From: Promethearchaeota archaeon
GTDB lineage: Archaea > Asgardarchaeota > Lokiarchaeia > Helarchaeales > RDOG01
Direction: 5' to 3'
Length of the DNA: 64,000 bases
Assembly: GCA_011365055.1 (NCBI GenBank)
Contig: RDOG01000006.1
Location: forward strand, 45,315-109,314
Shown here one piece after another: positions 17,726-26,796 of the stretch (positions within the stretch are counted from its first letter, which is position 1; each line of letters opens with the position of its first letter). The notes below the pieces were generated by a model. That model made no database searches. It worked only from the letters and a program-made list of their open reading frames with translations, and had not been told where the DNA came from. The position numbers were made by a program, and so were the translations under genes.

Positions 17726-18271
17726 GTGAAAGACAAAGTAGAATTCAGTTTCAAAATTGTTTTAATCGGCAATACTGGTGTAGGAAAGACTTCGTTGGTT
17801 AATAGATACGTAACAAATCAATTTAGAGATGATTATATTCCCACACTTGGTGTTAACATAATGATTAAAGAGATTAGTCTTGGTGGGGGAGGTCCTAAAA
17901 TCCAGTTATCGATATGGGATGTAGGAGGTCAAGAGAAATGGGCTAGAGTTCGCCATATGTATTATAAAGGATCAAAAGCTGCATTAGTCGTGTACGATAT
18001 TACTAGTCTGAAATCTTATGGTTCGGTTCCCGATTTAGTAGAAGAATATAAAGAAAGCGTGACGAAAAAGGAAAGTATTTTCATTTTAGTTGGTAATAAA
18101 ATAGATTTAAAAAATAATAGAAGAGTTATGGTCGAAAATGGGGAGGAAATGAAGAAAAAAATAAATGCACGAAATTTTTTTGAAACATCTGCAAAGGATG
18201 GAATTATGGTTGAACGGGCTTTTAATGAATTAGGGAGAATTTTGTATGAGAGAGAAATGGACAATCCCTGA
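17726..18271 (+). CDS. Rab/Ras-like small GTPase
   Basis: The 181-residue protein has a complete Ras-superfamily G domain: P-loop GNTGVGKTS (15-23), switch I Thr in YIPTLGVN, WDVGGQE with the catalytic Gln, NKID and ETSAK. There is no C-terminal Cys or N-terminal Gly for lipid attachment, as is common in Asgard GTPases. Start is GTG without a clear ribosome-binding site. Its nearest relative in the window is the GTPase at 25248-25802. It may act in membrane or cytoskeletal signalling; partners unknown. Confidence 0.93.
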   Translation: MKDKVEFSFKIVLIGNTGVGKTSLVNRYVTNQFRDDYIPTLGVNIMIKEISLGGGGPKIQLSIWDVGGQEKWARVRHMYYKGSKAALVVYDITSLKSYGSVPDLVEEYKESVTKKESIFILVGNKIDLKNNRRVMVENGEEMKKKINARNFFETSAKDGIMVERAFNELGRILYEREMDNP

Positions 18272-18304
18272 AAAATTCCATTTTTGATTTAAAGTGTAAA
18301 ATAG

Positions 18305-19135
18305 ATGCAACCTATAAAATTTACAAAAGTGCAAGAAAGTATTTTATTTTCAGTGTATGCAAGAGCATTATATAGTATTAATCCAAATAATAAATTCAAG
18401 GATGTAGAAGCAGAACATTTAATTTCATTATTAAATGTTGATATAAAGGATCTAGAAAACAGATTTGATGAAATTACGCAAATCGGATGTGCTACAAGAG
18501 CAATTACAGTTGATTATATTCTAAAAAACTTTATTGAATCCCATCCTTTAGCTACTATTATAAATATTGGGGCAGGTTTGGATACAACATTTATTCGGGT
18601 TGATAACGGTTCGATACGATGGTATGACCTTGATTTACAAGAGGGAATTGAATTTAGAAAAAAATATTTGAAGGATTCTGAAAGAAATAAATCAATAGGA
18701 AAATCCATGTTTGACTATACTTGGATGAATGATATTGAATTTGATCCAATTAAAGGAATATTTTTGTTTGCAGTTGGAGTATTTCCATATCTTACTTTTT
18801 CACAAGTTAAAAAATTCTTTCAAATTATTCCAGATGTTTTTCCTGGGGGAGAATTTTTATTTGACACGGTTTCAGAAAAAGGAATGAATCTTATAAATAA
18901 AAAAATTGCTAATTTGAGGGAAAAAGAAGAAGAATTTGATTTAGAAGTTCTTTCTTATATCAATGAAATAGAAGATCTTTCAAGATTTTCAGATAAAATT
19001 ATGATGATTGATGAATTTTCGTATTTTAATAAGATTTCACAAGTTTATGATGAACAATTGAATATAAATAATAATGTATTTTTCAACTCGAAGTTAAAAT
19101 TAACTAAATTTATTCATATAAAATTTAAAAAATAA
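18305..19135 (+). CDS. Leucine carboxyl methyltransferase-like (LCM/PPM1) methyltransferase
   Basis: The 276-residue protein shows the LCM family pattern: TRAITVDYILKNFI, the SAM-binding INIGAGLDTTFIRV and the WYDLDLQEGIEFRKKY strand with the acidic ribose-binding residue. Eukaryotic relatives methylate the C-terminus of PP2A; bacterial ones modify polyketides. The substrate here is unknown. It follows the GTPase gene after only 33 bases and may be cotranscribed. Confidence 0.85.
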   Translation: MQPIKFTKVQESILFSVYARALYSINPNNKFKDVEAEHLISLLNVDIKDLENRFDEITQIGCATRAITVDYILKNFIESHPLATIINIGAGLDTTFIRVDNGSIRWYDLDLQEGIEFRKKYLKDSERNKSIGKSMFDYTWMNDIEFDPIKGIFLFAVGVFPYLTFSQVKKFFQIIPDVFPGGEFLFDTVSEKGMNLINKKIANLREKEEEFDLEVLSYINEIEDLSRFSDKIMMIDEFSYFNKISQVYDEQLNINNNVFFNSKLKLTKFIHIKFKK

Positions 19136-19166
19136 ATTAAAAAGCAATCAATAATAAATTTTATTA

Positions 19167-19228
19167 GACCGATGATGAATACATGGAGATGATTTGCTAG
19201 TATGATATTCTCCGGGGTATCTGAGGTC
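19167..19228 (+). ncRNA. Candidate C/D-box sRNA
   Basis: A 62-nt unit lies in the gap before the S15 hydrolase gene. Terminal stem GACC (19167-19170) pairs with GGTC (19225-19228), box C GATGATGA is at 19171-19178, box D CTGA at 19221-19224, and a weaker C'-like TATGATA sits in the middle. This is the layout of archaeal 2'-O-methylation guides. The guide before box D (CTCCGGGGTA) can form 11 continuous pairs, two of them G-U, with 23S positions 5776-5786, which would place methylation at C5779. Box D' is not clear. Confidence 0.55.
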
Positions 19229-19333
19229 AGTTGATTGCATTACAGAATGAATCGTTTTGTCCTAATTTTCACATTATTAATTATTTTGTTGTCAAAGTAA
19301 AGTTCTTTATATCGAGCTTAATTTAATTTATTT

Positions 19334-21160
19334 ATGAATAAAGATTATCCCTTTGAATATAACGATGATTCAGTAAAATTTCCTAAATATAACGGTTATA
19401 TAACTCGATCTTGTTTTATAACCATGAGAGATGGAATAAAAATTGCAGCAGACGTTTCTCTTCCGAAAAATTTAGCATTTCAAGAAAAGATACCAACAGT
19501 ATTAATTCAAACTCGTTACTGGAGGGCATACAGATTTCGTGCTCCTTTTAAGTGGTTAATAAAAGAAGCTGAAGACCCTAAGATAGTAAAAATATTAACT
19601 AGTCGAGGATTTGCTGTTTGTGGAATAGACGTCAGAGGAACCGGGGCATCATATGGAAACAGATCCTATCCTTTTTCAGATATTGAGATTCAAGATGGTG
19701 CAGATATTATAGATTGGATTATCTCACAATCGTGGTCTGATGGTAACGTGGTGACGTGTGGAAATTCCTATAAAGGTGCAACAGCAGAATTAACTGCTAC
19801 TTTAAATCATCCTGCCATAAAATGCGTTCTTTGTAAGCATAATCCATGGGATTTTTACCTTCATGCTGCCTTTCCAGGAGGAGTTTTTAACGAGAAATTT
19901 ATACAATTATGGTCCAACTTAGGTAAAGCTTTAGACCAAACAACAGGTGCGGCCTTGAAGGAAATGAAATCTTATAACACTCTAATGGCGAAATTAGGAC
20001 CTATTATTGTTAAGGGAGTTAATCCTGTTGAGAAAGATGATAAACAAAGCACTTTGAAAATAGTAGCAAATATTCATACCAGAAATAATTATCCTATAGA
20101 TTATTTTGAGAGAATAAAAACGCGGGATGATCCGATGGACGATGAAGGACATACGATAGATTCAATTAGCATATTTACTCAAAAAGATAAAATCGAAAAG
20201 TTAAATATACCTTTTTATACGTGGAGCTCTTGGTGGGATTCGACAACTGCAAATGCAACAATTTATCGATTTTTGTACTTTAAAAATCCTCAAAAAGCAG
20301 TTATTGGTGATTGGGATCATAAAGCATTACACCGTGCAAATCCATTTTTTAGCCATAAAAATACAGCTAAACCAATTAAGGACGATCAAATAATTGACTG
20401 GGTTAAATTTTATAAGGATTGTTTAAATGATAATTTTGGAGATAAAAAAGTTCTTTATTATTACACAATGGGAGAAGAAAAATGGAAGAGAACTACAATC
20501 TGGCCGCCTAAAAATCAAGAAATGACCAGTTGGTATTTAAACAAGAACAATTTACTAACTAAAGAAAAACCAAAAGATGAACATGGCGTTGATAAATATG
20601 CAGTAAATTATGACGTGACAACAGGGATTAGAAATAGATGGTATACATTGTTAAGCGTGCCAATATTTTATCCAGACCGAGAAGAACAAGATAAAAAACT
20701 TCTAACATATACTAGTGAACCACTTGAAGAAGATATTGAAATTACTGGACATCCAGAAATAACGTTGTTTCTAAAAACCACGCATAAAGATGGTTTTGTT
20801 TGTGTTTATCTTGAATTTATTGATGAAAATAATAAAATTCATTGGATAACTGATGGTCAATTACATTTCATACATAGAAAAATATCTTCTGAAAGCCCGC
20901 CATATCAGATTTTTGAGCCCTATCATTCATTTAAACGTAAGGATGTTCTTCCGGTCGTACCAAATGAATTAATGGAGATTAAATTTGCCTTATATCCCAC
21001 ATCGATTTTATTACGACGAGGATATAGAATAAAATTAGCTCTTAGTGGTGCAGATAAAGACACTTTTGCACGTGAACCACAAAATGGAATGCCTATTTTA
21101 ACTATTGAAAGGAATACGATTAAAAGCTCTCTAATCAAAATTCCCATTATTAAAAAATAA
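19334..21160 (+). CDS. CocE/NonD (peptidase S15) family hydrolase
   Basis: This 608-residue alpha/beta hydrolase of the X-Pro dipeptidyl-peptidase/cocaine esterase family has MRDGIKIAADVSLP at the N-terminus, DVRGTGASYG (99-108), nucleophile elbow GNSYKG with Ser145, the catalytic-His region GDWDHKAL and a C-terminal jelly-roll (about 400-600). No signal peptide is seen, so it is probably cytosolic. It may hydrolyse acyl or peptide substrates; the specificity cannot be inferred. Confidence 0.92.
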   Translation: MNKDYPFEYNDDSVKFPKYNGYITRSCFITMRDGIKIAADVSLPKNLAFQEKIPTVLIQTRYWRAYRFRAPFKWLIKEAEDPKIVKILTSRGFAVCGIDVRGTGASYGNRSYPFSDIEIQDGADIIDWIISQSWSDGNVVTCGNSYKGATAELTATLNHPAIKCVLCKHNPWDFYLHAAFPGGVFNEKFIQLWSNLGKALDQTTGAALKEMKSYNTLMAKLGPIIVKGVNPVEKDDKQSTLKIVANIHTRNNYPIDYFERIKTRDDPMDDEGHTIDSISIFTQKDKIEKLNIPFYTWSSWWDSTTANATIYRFLYFKNPQKAVIGDWDHKALHRANPFFSHKNTAKPIKDDQIIDWVKFYKDCLNDNFGDKKVLYYYTMGEEKWKRTTIWPPKNQEMTSWYLNKNNLLTKEKPKDEHGVDKYAVNYDVTTGIRNRWYTLLSVPIFYPDREEQDKKLLTYTSEPLEEDIEITGHPEITLFLKTTHKDGFVCVYLEFIDENNKIHWITDGQLHFIHRKISSESPPYQIFEPYHSFKRKDVLPVVPNELMEIKFALYPTSILLRRGYRIKLALSGADKDTFAREPQNGMPILTIERNTIKSSLIKIPIIKK

Positions 21161-21199
21161 TTTTTATACGTAAAATTAAGAAATAAAAAAAAGATAAAA

Positions 21200-22360
21200 T
21201 TATTTTTTGACACGGGGTGGTGGTATAAATACCTTACGCATGCCTTCTTTTAAAGTTATTGCATTTTCAGGACAGAATCTTGCACAAACTCCACAACCAA
21301 TACACATATCAGAATTAACTTCTGCTTTAGAATCCACATTTAGAGTTATGGCGCCTATAGGGCATTTTTCTTCACATATTCCACATCCAACACATTTTTC
21401 TTGATTAACTTGTGAAAGAAAGTTAGTTGAATTTAGAATCGGTATTGCCCCCTTTTTCCAAAGATTAAAAGTATCACAACAACATGAACAACAATTACAA
21501 ATAGAATTCTCAATATCGTTTATATCAGATTTATTATGAAATGCCTTGTGAACTAATCCACCCTCTTCAACTTTTTTCATAATCTCCAATGCTTCTGCCT
21601 TAGATACTCTTCGAGCAAAACCTTGTTGAATTACATGTCTTGCTGATTTGCCAAATGTAAAACACACTTCCAAAGGAGCTGTTGATTGACAAGTATGCCC
21701 AAGTAGACTACGATATTGCCGACAGAAGCAATTTCCAACAGCGATATCATCAAATTTATTAATTATTTCTTCAACAGTTTGAGCAGGAAGAACTTTTTCT
21801 TCGACATCGATTGCTTTCTCAACATCTATCGTTTTTCCATCATCTGTTTTTGTTAATGGAATTGTTCTATCCATAGGTGGCTGTGATGCAAATAATTTTA
21901 CCATGCCATCATATTGATCTTGAATATTATCAAATAATTCTTCCCATAATTTATTAAAAAGTCCTGCCAATCGTCTTAATTCCCCAAGTTTTGTTTCATC
22001 CTCAGGTAACTTAGGCATATGCATCCATTCAAAAGCTCCTGTCATTACTAAAGGCATTAAACGGTAAACCATTATACCTGATGAGCTTGGTTGATTAAAA
22101 ATAAATCCTTTTTTTGCTAGTTTAGCAGCTTTTTTATCTATCTCTTCTTCAGAAAAGTTAGGTAGTTTAGTTTTTAATTGATCCATTGTCATGGATTTTT
22201 TTGATTTAAATGCTGAAACGAATTCAACGTCTTCCTCGTCTAAAATATATTTTATTATTTCTATAAAAGTATCTGATACAACAAAAGGCATCATACCAGT
22301 GCTAGCAATGATTTTAGCTGCCTTCTTTATTTTCTTAAGTAATTCTTCTTCTTCAGACAA
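21200..22360 (-). CDS. 4Fe-4S ferredoxin-type protein with winged-helix-like N-terminus
   Basis: The 386-residue protein begins with a helical/winged-helix-like region (about 1-110), followed by a Cys-rich middle (NCFCRQYRSLLGHTC and CNCCSCCCDTF). It ends with two classic [4Fe-4S] motifs, CVGCGICEEKCPIGAI and CIGCGVCARFCPENAI. Start is TTG after GAGGTGAGG. It likely transfers electrons or senses redox state. A related Cys-rich plus ferredoxin arrangement is found in the membrane protein at 33348-34241. Confidence 0.8.
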   Translation of the reverse strand: MSEEEELLKKIKKAAKIIASTGMMPFVVSDTFIEIIKYILDEEDVEFVSAFKSKKSMTMDQLKTKLPNFSEEEIDKKAAKLAKKGFIFNQPSSSGIMVYRLMPLVMTGAFEWMHMPKLPEDETKLGELRRLAGLFNKLWEELFDNIQDQYDGMVKLFASQPPMDRTIPLTKTDDGKTIDVEKAIDVEEKVLPAQTVEEIINKFDDIAVGNCFCRQYRSLLGHTCQSTAPLEVCFTFGKSARHVIQQGFARRVSKAEALEIMKKVEEGGLVHKAFHNKSDINDIENSICNCCSCCCDTFNLWKKGAIPILNSTNFLSQVNQEKCVGCGICEEKCPIGAITLNVDSKAEVNSDMCIGCGVCARFCPENAITLKEGMRKVFIPPPRVKK

Positions 22361-22507
22361 GAATCCTCACCTCATGAATCATTTTATAAAATTTGTCGAC
22401 TCGTTATATAAATTTCTTTGCTTCAATAATAATAAATAAGGAAGTTAATAAATGACTATATTAAAAAATGAACATTAGAATATAAAAAAAATGATGGTGA
22501 TTTTATC

Positions 22508-23218
22508 ATGTCAAATTCAAATAATGATAATTTTTCTAAAATCTTCTTTTTTATATTCCCATGGACCATTCCTGTTATTGTAACTTTATTAACATATTTA
22601 TTCTACCCGTTAGCTGCTCCATTTAATATCACATGGCTTCCTTTATTAATAATTTATTGGATTACGATTTGGGGCTACACGTTGATTTATCGAAAGTTGC
22701 GTGGAGGTGTATTCGATAAAGAACGTCTTAAATTAACTTTGTTTTTGAAGGGTGATCATCTTTGGTTGCAATATCTACTAACTTATGGTCCTTTAATTTA
22801 CCAAATTCCAATGTTCATCGTCTTATTTGCAGGAAATCCAAATATATCAATAACCATGTACGTTACATTTATTTTAGCTGCTGTAGTAAACGGTCCATCT
22901 GAGGAGATTTTTTGGCGAGCATGTATGGATGATGCAGGAAAAAATGCAGGGGTATTGGAAAAAAACAGATTAATTTATGCCCCTATTGTATTTGGATTTT
23001 GGCACACCGCATTCATCATTCATCTTTTTCCATGGAACTTAAGTTGGTGGGGATGGTGGATAGGAGTCATTTTAATGACGTGGGTAAGCGGATTAATTTG
23101 GATGTGGGTTATGCATAAATCAGAAAGGCTCATACCTCAATGTATTATACATTCTTGTGGTAATTTTTTCCAAATATTCCCTTTAATAATAGTAACTGTC
23201 TTGGGTTTCTATTTTTAA
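22508..23218 (+). CDS. CPBP-family intramembrane metalloprotease
   Basis: The 236-residue membrane protein has about six to seven hydrophobic segments and the CPBP/Rce1 motifs: PSEEIFWRA (Glu-Glu...Arg), FWHTAFIIH and IIHSCGNFF. The family includes the CAAX protease Rce1 and bacterial immunity proteins. Since the window's GTPases lack CaaX boxes, a role in prenyl-protein processing is not supported here. ATG follows GATGGTGAT. Confidence 0.85.
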   Translation: MSNSNNDNFSKIFFFIFPWTIPVIVTLLTYLFYPLAAPFNITWLPLLIIYWITIWGYTLIYRKLRGGVFDKERLKLTLFLKGDHLWLQYLLTYGPLIYQIPMFIVLFAGNPNISITMYVTFILAAVVNGPSEEIFWRACMDDAGKNAGVLEKNRLIYAPIVFGFWHTAFIIHLFPWNLSWWGWWIGVILMTWVSGLIWMWVMHKSERLIPQCIIHSCGNFFQIFPLIIVTVLGFYF

Positions 23219-23229
23219 TATTTTTTTAT

Positions 23230-23472
23230 TTAATGGACATAGGTTAATACAATTAATATAATTATTAATGTAATTAGGGAAATCAAACCTATAATTCCTC
23301 TAATTCTTCTCGCTCGAAGTTCTTGAAGATAACTATGTTGCCAACTATGAGATAGATACCTAACATACCAATATGGGGTTCTATGGAGAGGTCCATACCT
23401 TTTTGCAGCAGATAATCTCCTTCGAGCACTTCTCCTTGCAATTCTACGTGCTATAAATGGATCTTTTCTCAT
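23230..23472 (-). CDS. Small Arg-rich protein with C-terminal TM segment
   Basis: An 80-residue ORF with a strongly basic first third (many RR pairs), a Trp/Tyr/His-rich middle and a single hydrophobic C-terminal helix (about 58-78). It lies 13 bases after the dehydrogenase gene on the same strand. Tail-anchored topology is suggested. Family unknown; moderate confidence that it is translated. Confidence 0.5.
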   Translation of the reverse strand: MRKDPFIARRIARRSARRRLSAAKRYGPLHRTPYWYVRYLSHSWQHSYLQELRARRIRGIIGLISLITLIIILIVLTYVH

Positions 23473-23485
23473 TTATATCAATTTA

Positions 23486-24466
23486 TTAGATTTTTATGAT
23501 AGTTTTCAAAAAATTTCGTTTTTCAGGTTTTAATAAATCTTCAAAAGCTTCTTGAATTTTTTCTATATGCACAATTTTCGATGAAATTTTACTTGGATCC
23601 ACTTTCTTTTGTTCAATTATTTCAATTGCTTCTAATATATCTTCTCTATCATGCCCCAATATGCCTTGTAATCGAATTTCATTACTAATTAGATACAAAA
23701 GTGGAAACGTAACTGATCCTTGAAAAATACCCAATAAAATTACAGAACCACCTCGTTTTACAAGATCCATTGATAATTTAAAAGACTTTTCATTACCAGC
23801 ACAGTCAAAAATAAATGATGGTGCACCCATTTTCTTCAAGAAATTTTTGATTCTAACCTTGCTTGGAGGAAAAACTTGAGTAGCTCCAAATTCTTCTGCT
23901 TTTTTTCGTAAAAACTCAAAAGGTTCAACTACTATTGTGTATTCTGGAGATTTTAAACTTATTAATGTCATTAATGTTATTAATCCAATATTTCCTCCTC
24001 CAATGATCATTATTTTTTGATTTTCACCAATTTCTGACAATTTAATTGCACGGATAGCAACAGCTATGGATTCAACTAAGGTACAATTTTTTAAAGATAT
24101 ATTAGAAGGGGCATGAAACAAAAAATTCTTATGAACTTTTACATATTCAGCAAAACCACCATCTGAAAAAATCCCTAAACCTCTTAATTCTTGTCCCATT
24201 ACATCTAATTTTACATTAATGCCCAAAACTTTATCTCCAATTTTAAAACCAGTTAAATTCTGACCTAATTCTACTACTTCACCTGCTAATTCATGTCCCA
24301 TAATTAATGGAACTTGATATAATTTATTTTTAAAATTAGTCAAATCACTGCCACAAATTCCACAATAATGAACTTTAACTAAAGCATCTTCTGGTCCGAT
24401 TATCGGTTTTGGATAATTCTCAGTATATTCTAGACATTTTAAATCCTTAAATACCGCAGCTTTCAT
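23486..24466 (-). CDS. Zinc-dependent medium-chain dehydrogenase
   Basis: An MDR-family alcohol/polyol dehydrogenase. I prefer the internal start MKAAVFKDLK (24466), since that is where the family alignment begins; the frame is open to 24490. Visible signatures are CGICGSD (catalytic zinc Cys), GHELAGEV, Gly-rich GGGNIG for NAD(P) and an Asp-rich nucleotide strand. The structural-zinc Cys cluster usual in this family seems to be missing. Substrate is not determinable. Confidence 0.88.
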   Translation of the reverse strand: MKAAVFKDLKCLEYTENYPKPIIGPEDALVKVHYCGICGSDLTNFKNKLYQVPLIMGHELAGEVVELGQNLTGFKIGDKVLGINVKLDVMGQELRGLGIFSDGGFAEYVKVHKNFLFHAPSNISLKNCTLVESIAVAIRAIKLSEIGENQKIMIIGGGNIGLITLMTLISLKSPEYTIVVEPFEFLRKKAEEFGATQVFPPSKVRIKNFLKKMGAPSFIFDCAGNEKSFKLSMDLVKRGGSVILLGIFQGSVTFPLLYLISNEIRLQGILGHDREDILEAIEIIEQKKVDPSKISSKIVHIEKIQEAFEDLLKPEKRNFLKTIIKI

Positions 24467-24716
24467 ACAAATATCACTATTTTTAATCAAATTAAATAAA
24501 ATTTATGATGAAATAGAAAAAAGTCTTTTTTTTAATTTCATTGGAAGCATATTTGGCAAATAAATGCTTGATAACATTGAATTCAATAGATTTTTTGAGA
24601 TTTTTTATTATTATTAGTTATTATGATTTCAAATATTTTACTTTTTCAAGACTCTTAATTTATTAATAGATAGCTCCGACAAAAATAATCATATTACTCG
24701 AAAGTTGAGAATTTTT

Positions 24717-25172
24717 ATGTCTAAAAGAAAGAATCCGAAATTTTATGATGCTTTAAAGGAATTTGATGGGAAAACATATTCTGGAATGAAAGTCGGAGGA
24801 AAACATTCATGGACTTATGATAATGGAACTTGGAACGAAATTAAATTGGCTCCAGATAGATGGAAATTTGAATTTATTTCTAAAAAGATTAGAAAACATT
24901 TAGCTCCACAAAATTCTGGAGCACCTTCAAACACAGAATATCATTGGTACATACTTAGTCATCAAAAAGTAATCAAAGTAGATGCAAATACCTATCAAAC
25001 AGTAATGCAAGGATCAAAATATAAAATAGGTCATAAAAGACCTAATTGGAAATTTTGGTCTTATAATTACTATAATGAATCCCCTGAAGACAAAATCATT
25101 GCAATATTAGAAGAAATGATTTGCGAGTTAAAAGAGAAGAAAAAACAACGGGAATTGTTAAAATTCTTATAA
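24717..25172 (+). CDS. Protein of unknown function, Trp/Tyr/Lys-rich
   Basis: About 151 residues starting MSKRKNPKFYDAL; the frame is open four codons further up to a TTG. It has a high content of Trp, Tyr and Lys (HSWTYDNGTWNE, HRWYIL-like strands, PNWKFWSYNYY), suggesting a small beta-rich nucleic-acid or ligand-binding fold, and ends in a charged helix. I do not recognise the family. Confidence 0.6.
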   Translation: MSKRKNPKFYDALKEFDGKTYSGMKVGGKHSWTYDNGTWNEIKLAPDRWKFEFISKKIRKHLAPQNSGAPSNTEYHWYILSHQKVIKVDANTYQTVMQGSKYKIGHKRPNWKFWSYNYYNESPEDKIIAILEEMICELKEKKKQRELLKFL

Positions 25173-25247
25173 ATTTATAATTATTATTCAACTTTATTGG
25201 AATAACATGCTAATAATTAAAAATATTTAAAGTGAAAAGGAATTATA

Positions 25248-25802
25248 TCATTTTTTAACATCTTCTATTAAGTTATTAGCAATTTTTTGGAAAGCATTAT
25301 TTACATTAATTCCTTCTTTTGCTGAAGTTTCATAAAAACCTATTGCTCCAATATTAACTGCCAATTCTTCTCCTTTTGTTGTCACGATTTTTTTTTCATC
25401 AATTAAATCGATTTTATTGCCTAATAATATTAACGGAATCTTATCATTTTGAACTGTTTCACGATAATCTTTTACTAGATTTGGAATATTTGAAAATGAT
25501 TTCTCATCAGTCACATCATAAACGACTAATGCAGCTTTTGACCCATTATAATACATTGATCTTAATTTTCCGAATTTTTCTTGCCCTCCAACATCCCAAA
25601 TTGAAAGTTGTATGTGAAAATTCTTATTATTTAATTGTTTTTTCATATCTTTTACCATAACGTTTACGCCAATAGTAGCAATATAATTTTTAGCGAATTG
25701 ATTTGTCACAAATTTATTAACTAACGATGTTTTACCTACATTTGGACTCCCAATCAGAACCACTTTAAAATTATATCGATAAATTTCCGTCATATTATTC
25801 AT
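25248..25802 (-). CDS. Rab/Ras-like small GTPase
   Basis: A 184-residue G-domain protein: P-loop GSPNVGKTS, switch I YIATIGVN, WDVGGQEKF with the catalytic Gln, NKID and ETSAKEG. It closely resembles the GTPase at 17726 (TSLVNKFVTNQF...GVNVMVK), so the two are probably paralogues. The C-terminus (DVKK) has no lipidation Cys. Likely a molecular switch of unknown pathway. Confidence 0.93.
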   Translation of the reverse strand: MNNMTEIYRYNFKVVLIGSPNVGKTSLVNKFVTNQFAKNYIATIGVNVMVKDMKKQLNNKNFHIQLSIWDVGGQEKFGKLRSMYYNGSKAALVVYDVTDEKSFSNIPNLVKDYRETVQNDKIPLILLGNKIDLIDEKKIVTTKGEELAVNIGAIGFYETSAKEGINVNNAFQKIANNLIEDVKK

Positions 25803-25896
25803 CCAATTAAGGCAAGTAATTACTTCAATTATTTAGCGTTCTATTATATTAAAGTAAAGGTGGTTTAAAAAAAATACTAGTATCATTAAAAATGTA

Positions 25897-26568
25897 TCAG
25901 TTTGATTTGGTTTTTTTCATTTTCATACGTTTTAAAGCACGTTTTTCGAGAATTTCAGAATAATTTTTCCATTTATCAGTTACACCTTCCTCTTTTTCAA
26001 TAATTTCAAATTTACATGTCTTTGATCCTGAGGGAATAGTGCTTAAAAATTCTAAATTATAGTCTAAATCATTTCTTAATTCTTTAATATAATTCAGAAT
26101 ACCTTGTACTAGATATCTTTGTATTCTACAATCAAATGCGCGATAGATATCTTCTAATGGACACCATAATATGTCAAAATCGCATTTTTTATCATTAATA
26201 ATATGAGGATCTTCAACGGATGACCAAAAAACCGTATTGATAATAGTAGCAACGAAGCTAATTAATTCAATATTTGAAATATCAAGAGGAATTTCTAAAT
26301 CTCCAAATGTTTGTTTACCAATATCATAACCAACTTTTATTAAAGCTTGATTGCATATTTTTTGTCCCTCAGGTCCGAAATTAGCTTCAACGTCTTCTAT
26401 GACTTGTAAAAGTCCTTTAGACATAAATATACTGAATTGAAAGAGACTTGTTGGATCAAAATCAGATCGACTCAAAATTTTTTCAATAAAATTTTTTGTA
26501 GCTTTAGAATAAGGTTCATTATACTTAAAATTCTTCCAGTTCTCTTCAACTCGAACTCCTTTCTTCAT
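25897..26568 (-). CDS. ATC hydrolase-like domain protein
   Basis: The protein resembles the L-2-amino-thiazoline-4-carboxylic acid hydrolase family (PF14196). It shows the helical QKICNQALIKVGYDIGKQ segment, a CPL motif (ILWCPLEDIY), CRIQRYLVQG and a terminal strand PSGSKTCKFEI. The three cysteines are typical of that fold. I prefer ATG 26568; the frame is open to TTG 26601. Actual substrate is unknown, since most family members are uncharacterised. Confidence 0.6.
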   Translation of the reverse strand: MKKGVRVEENWKNFKYNEPYSKATKNFIEKILSRSDFDPTSLFQFSIFMSKGLLQVIEDVEANFGPEGQKICNQALIKVGYDIGKQTFGDLEIPLDISNIELISFVATIINTVFWSSVEDPHIINDKKCDFDILWCPLEDIYRAFDCRIQRYLVQGILNYIKELRNDLDYNLEFLSTIPSGSKTCKFEIIEKEEGVTDKWKNYSEILEKRALKRMKMKKTKSN

Positions 26569-26796
26569 TATACCTTTAATATTATCACCTACTATTAACA
26601 ATTCTCTAATAAAACTCTATATAATAGTAAACAAAAGAATTGTCTTTTAAAAATAAATTGGATTTTTTTTCTTTAATCAAATCTTATAATTTCAAGAGTT
26701 AAATTGATTAAGAATTTCGGTATTTTTTAGCCAATTTTATCTTTTATACAAATAAATAAAAAAATCTATTAAAAAATATTTAGCAAAATTAATGGA

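Noticed and set aside
22508..23218. CPBP protease as a CaaX processing enzyme for the GTPases
   Set aside because: None of the small GTPases in the window ends with a CaaX or other Cys-containing tail, so the link is not supported.
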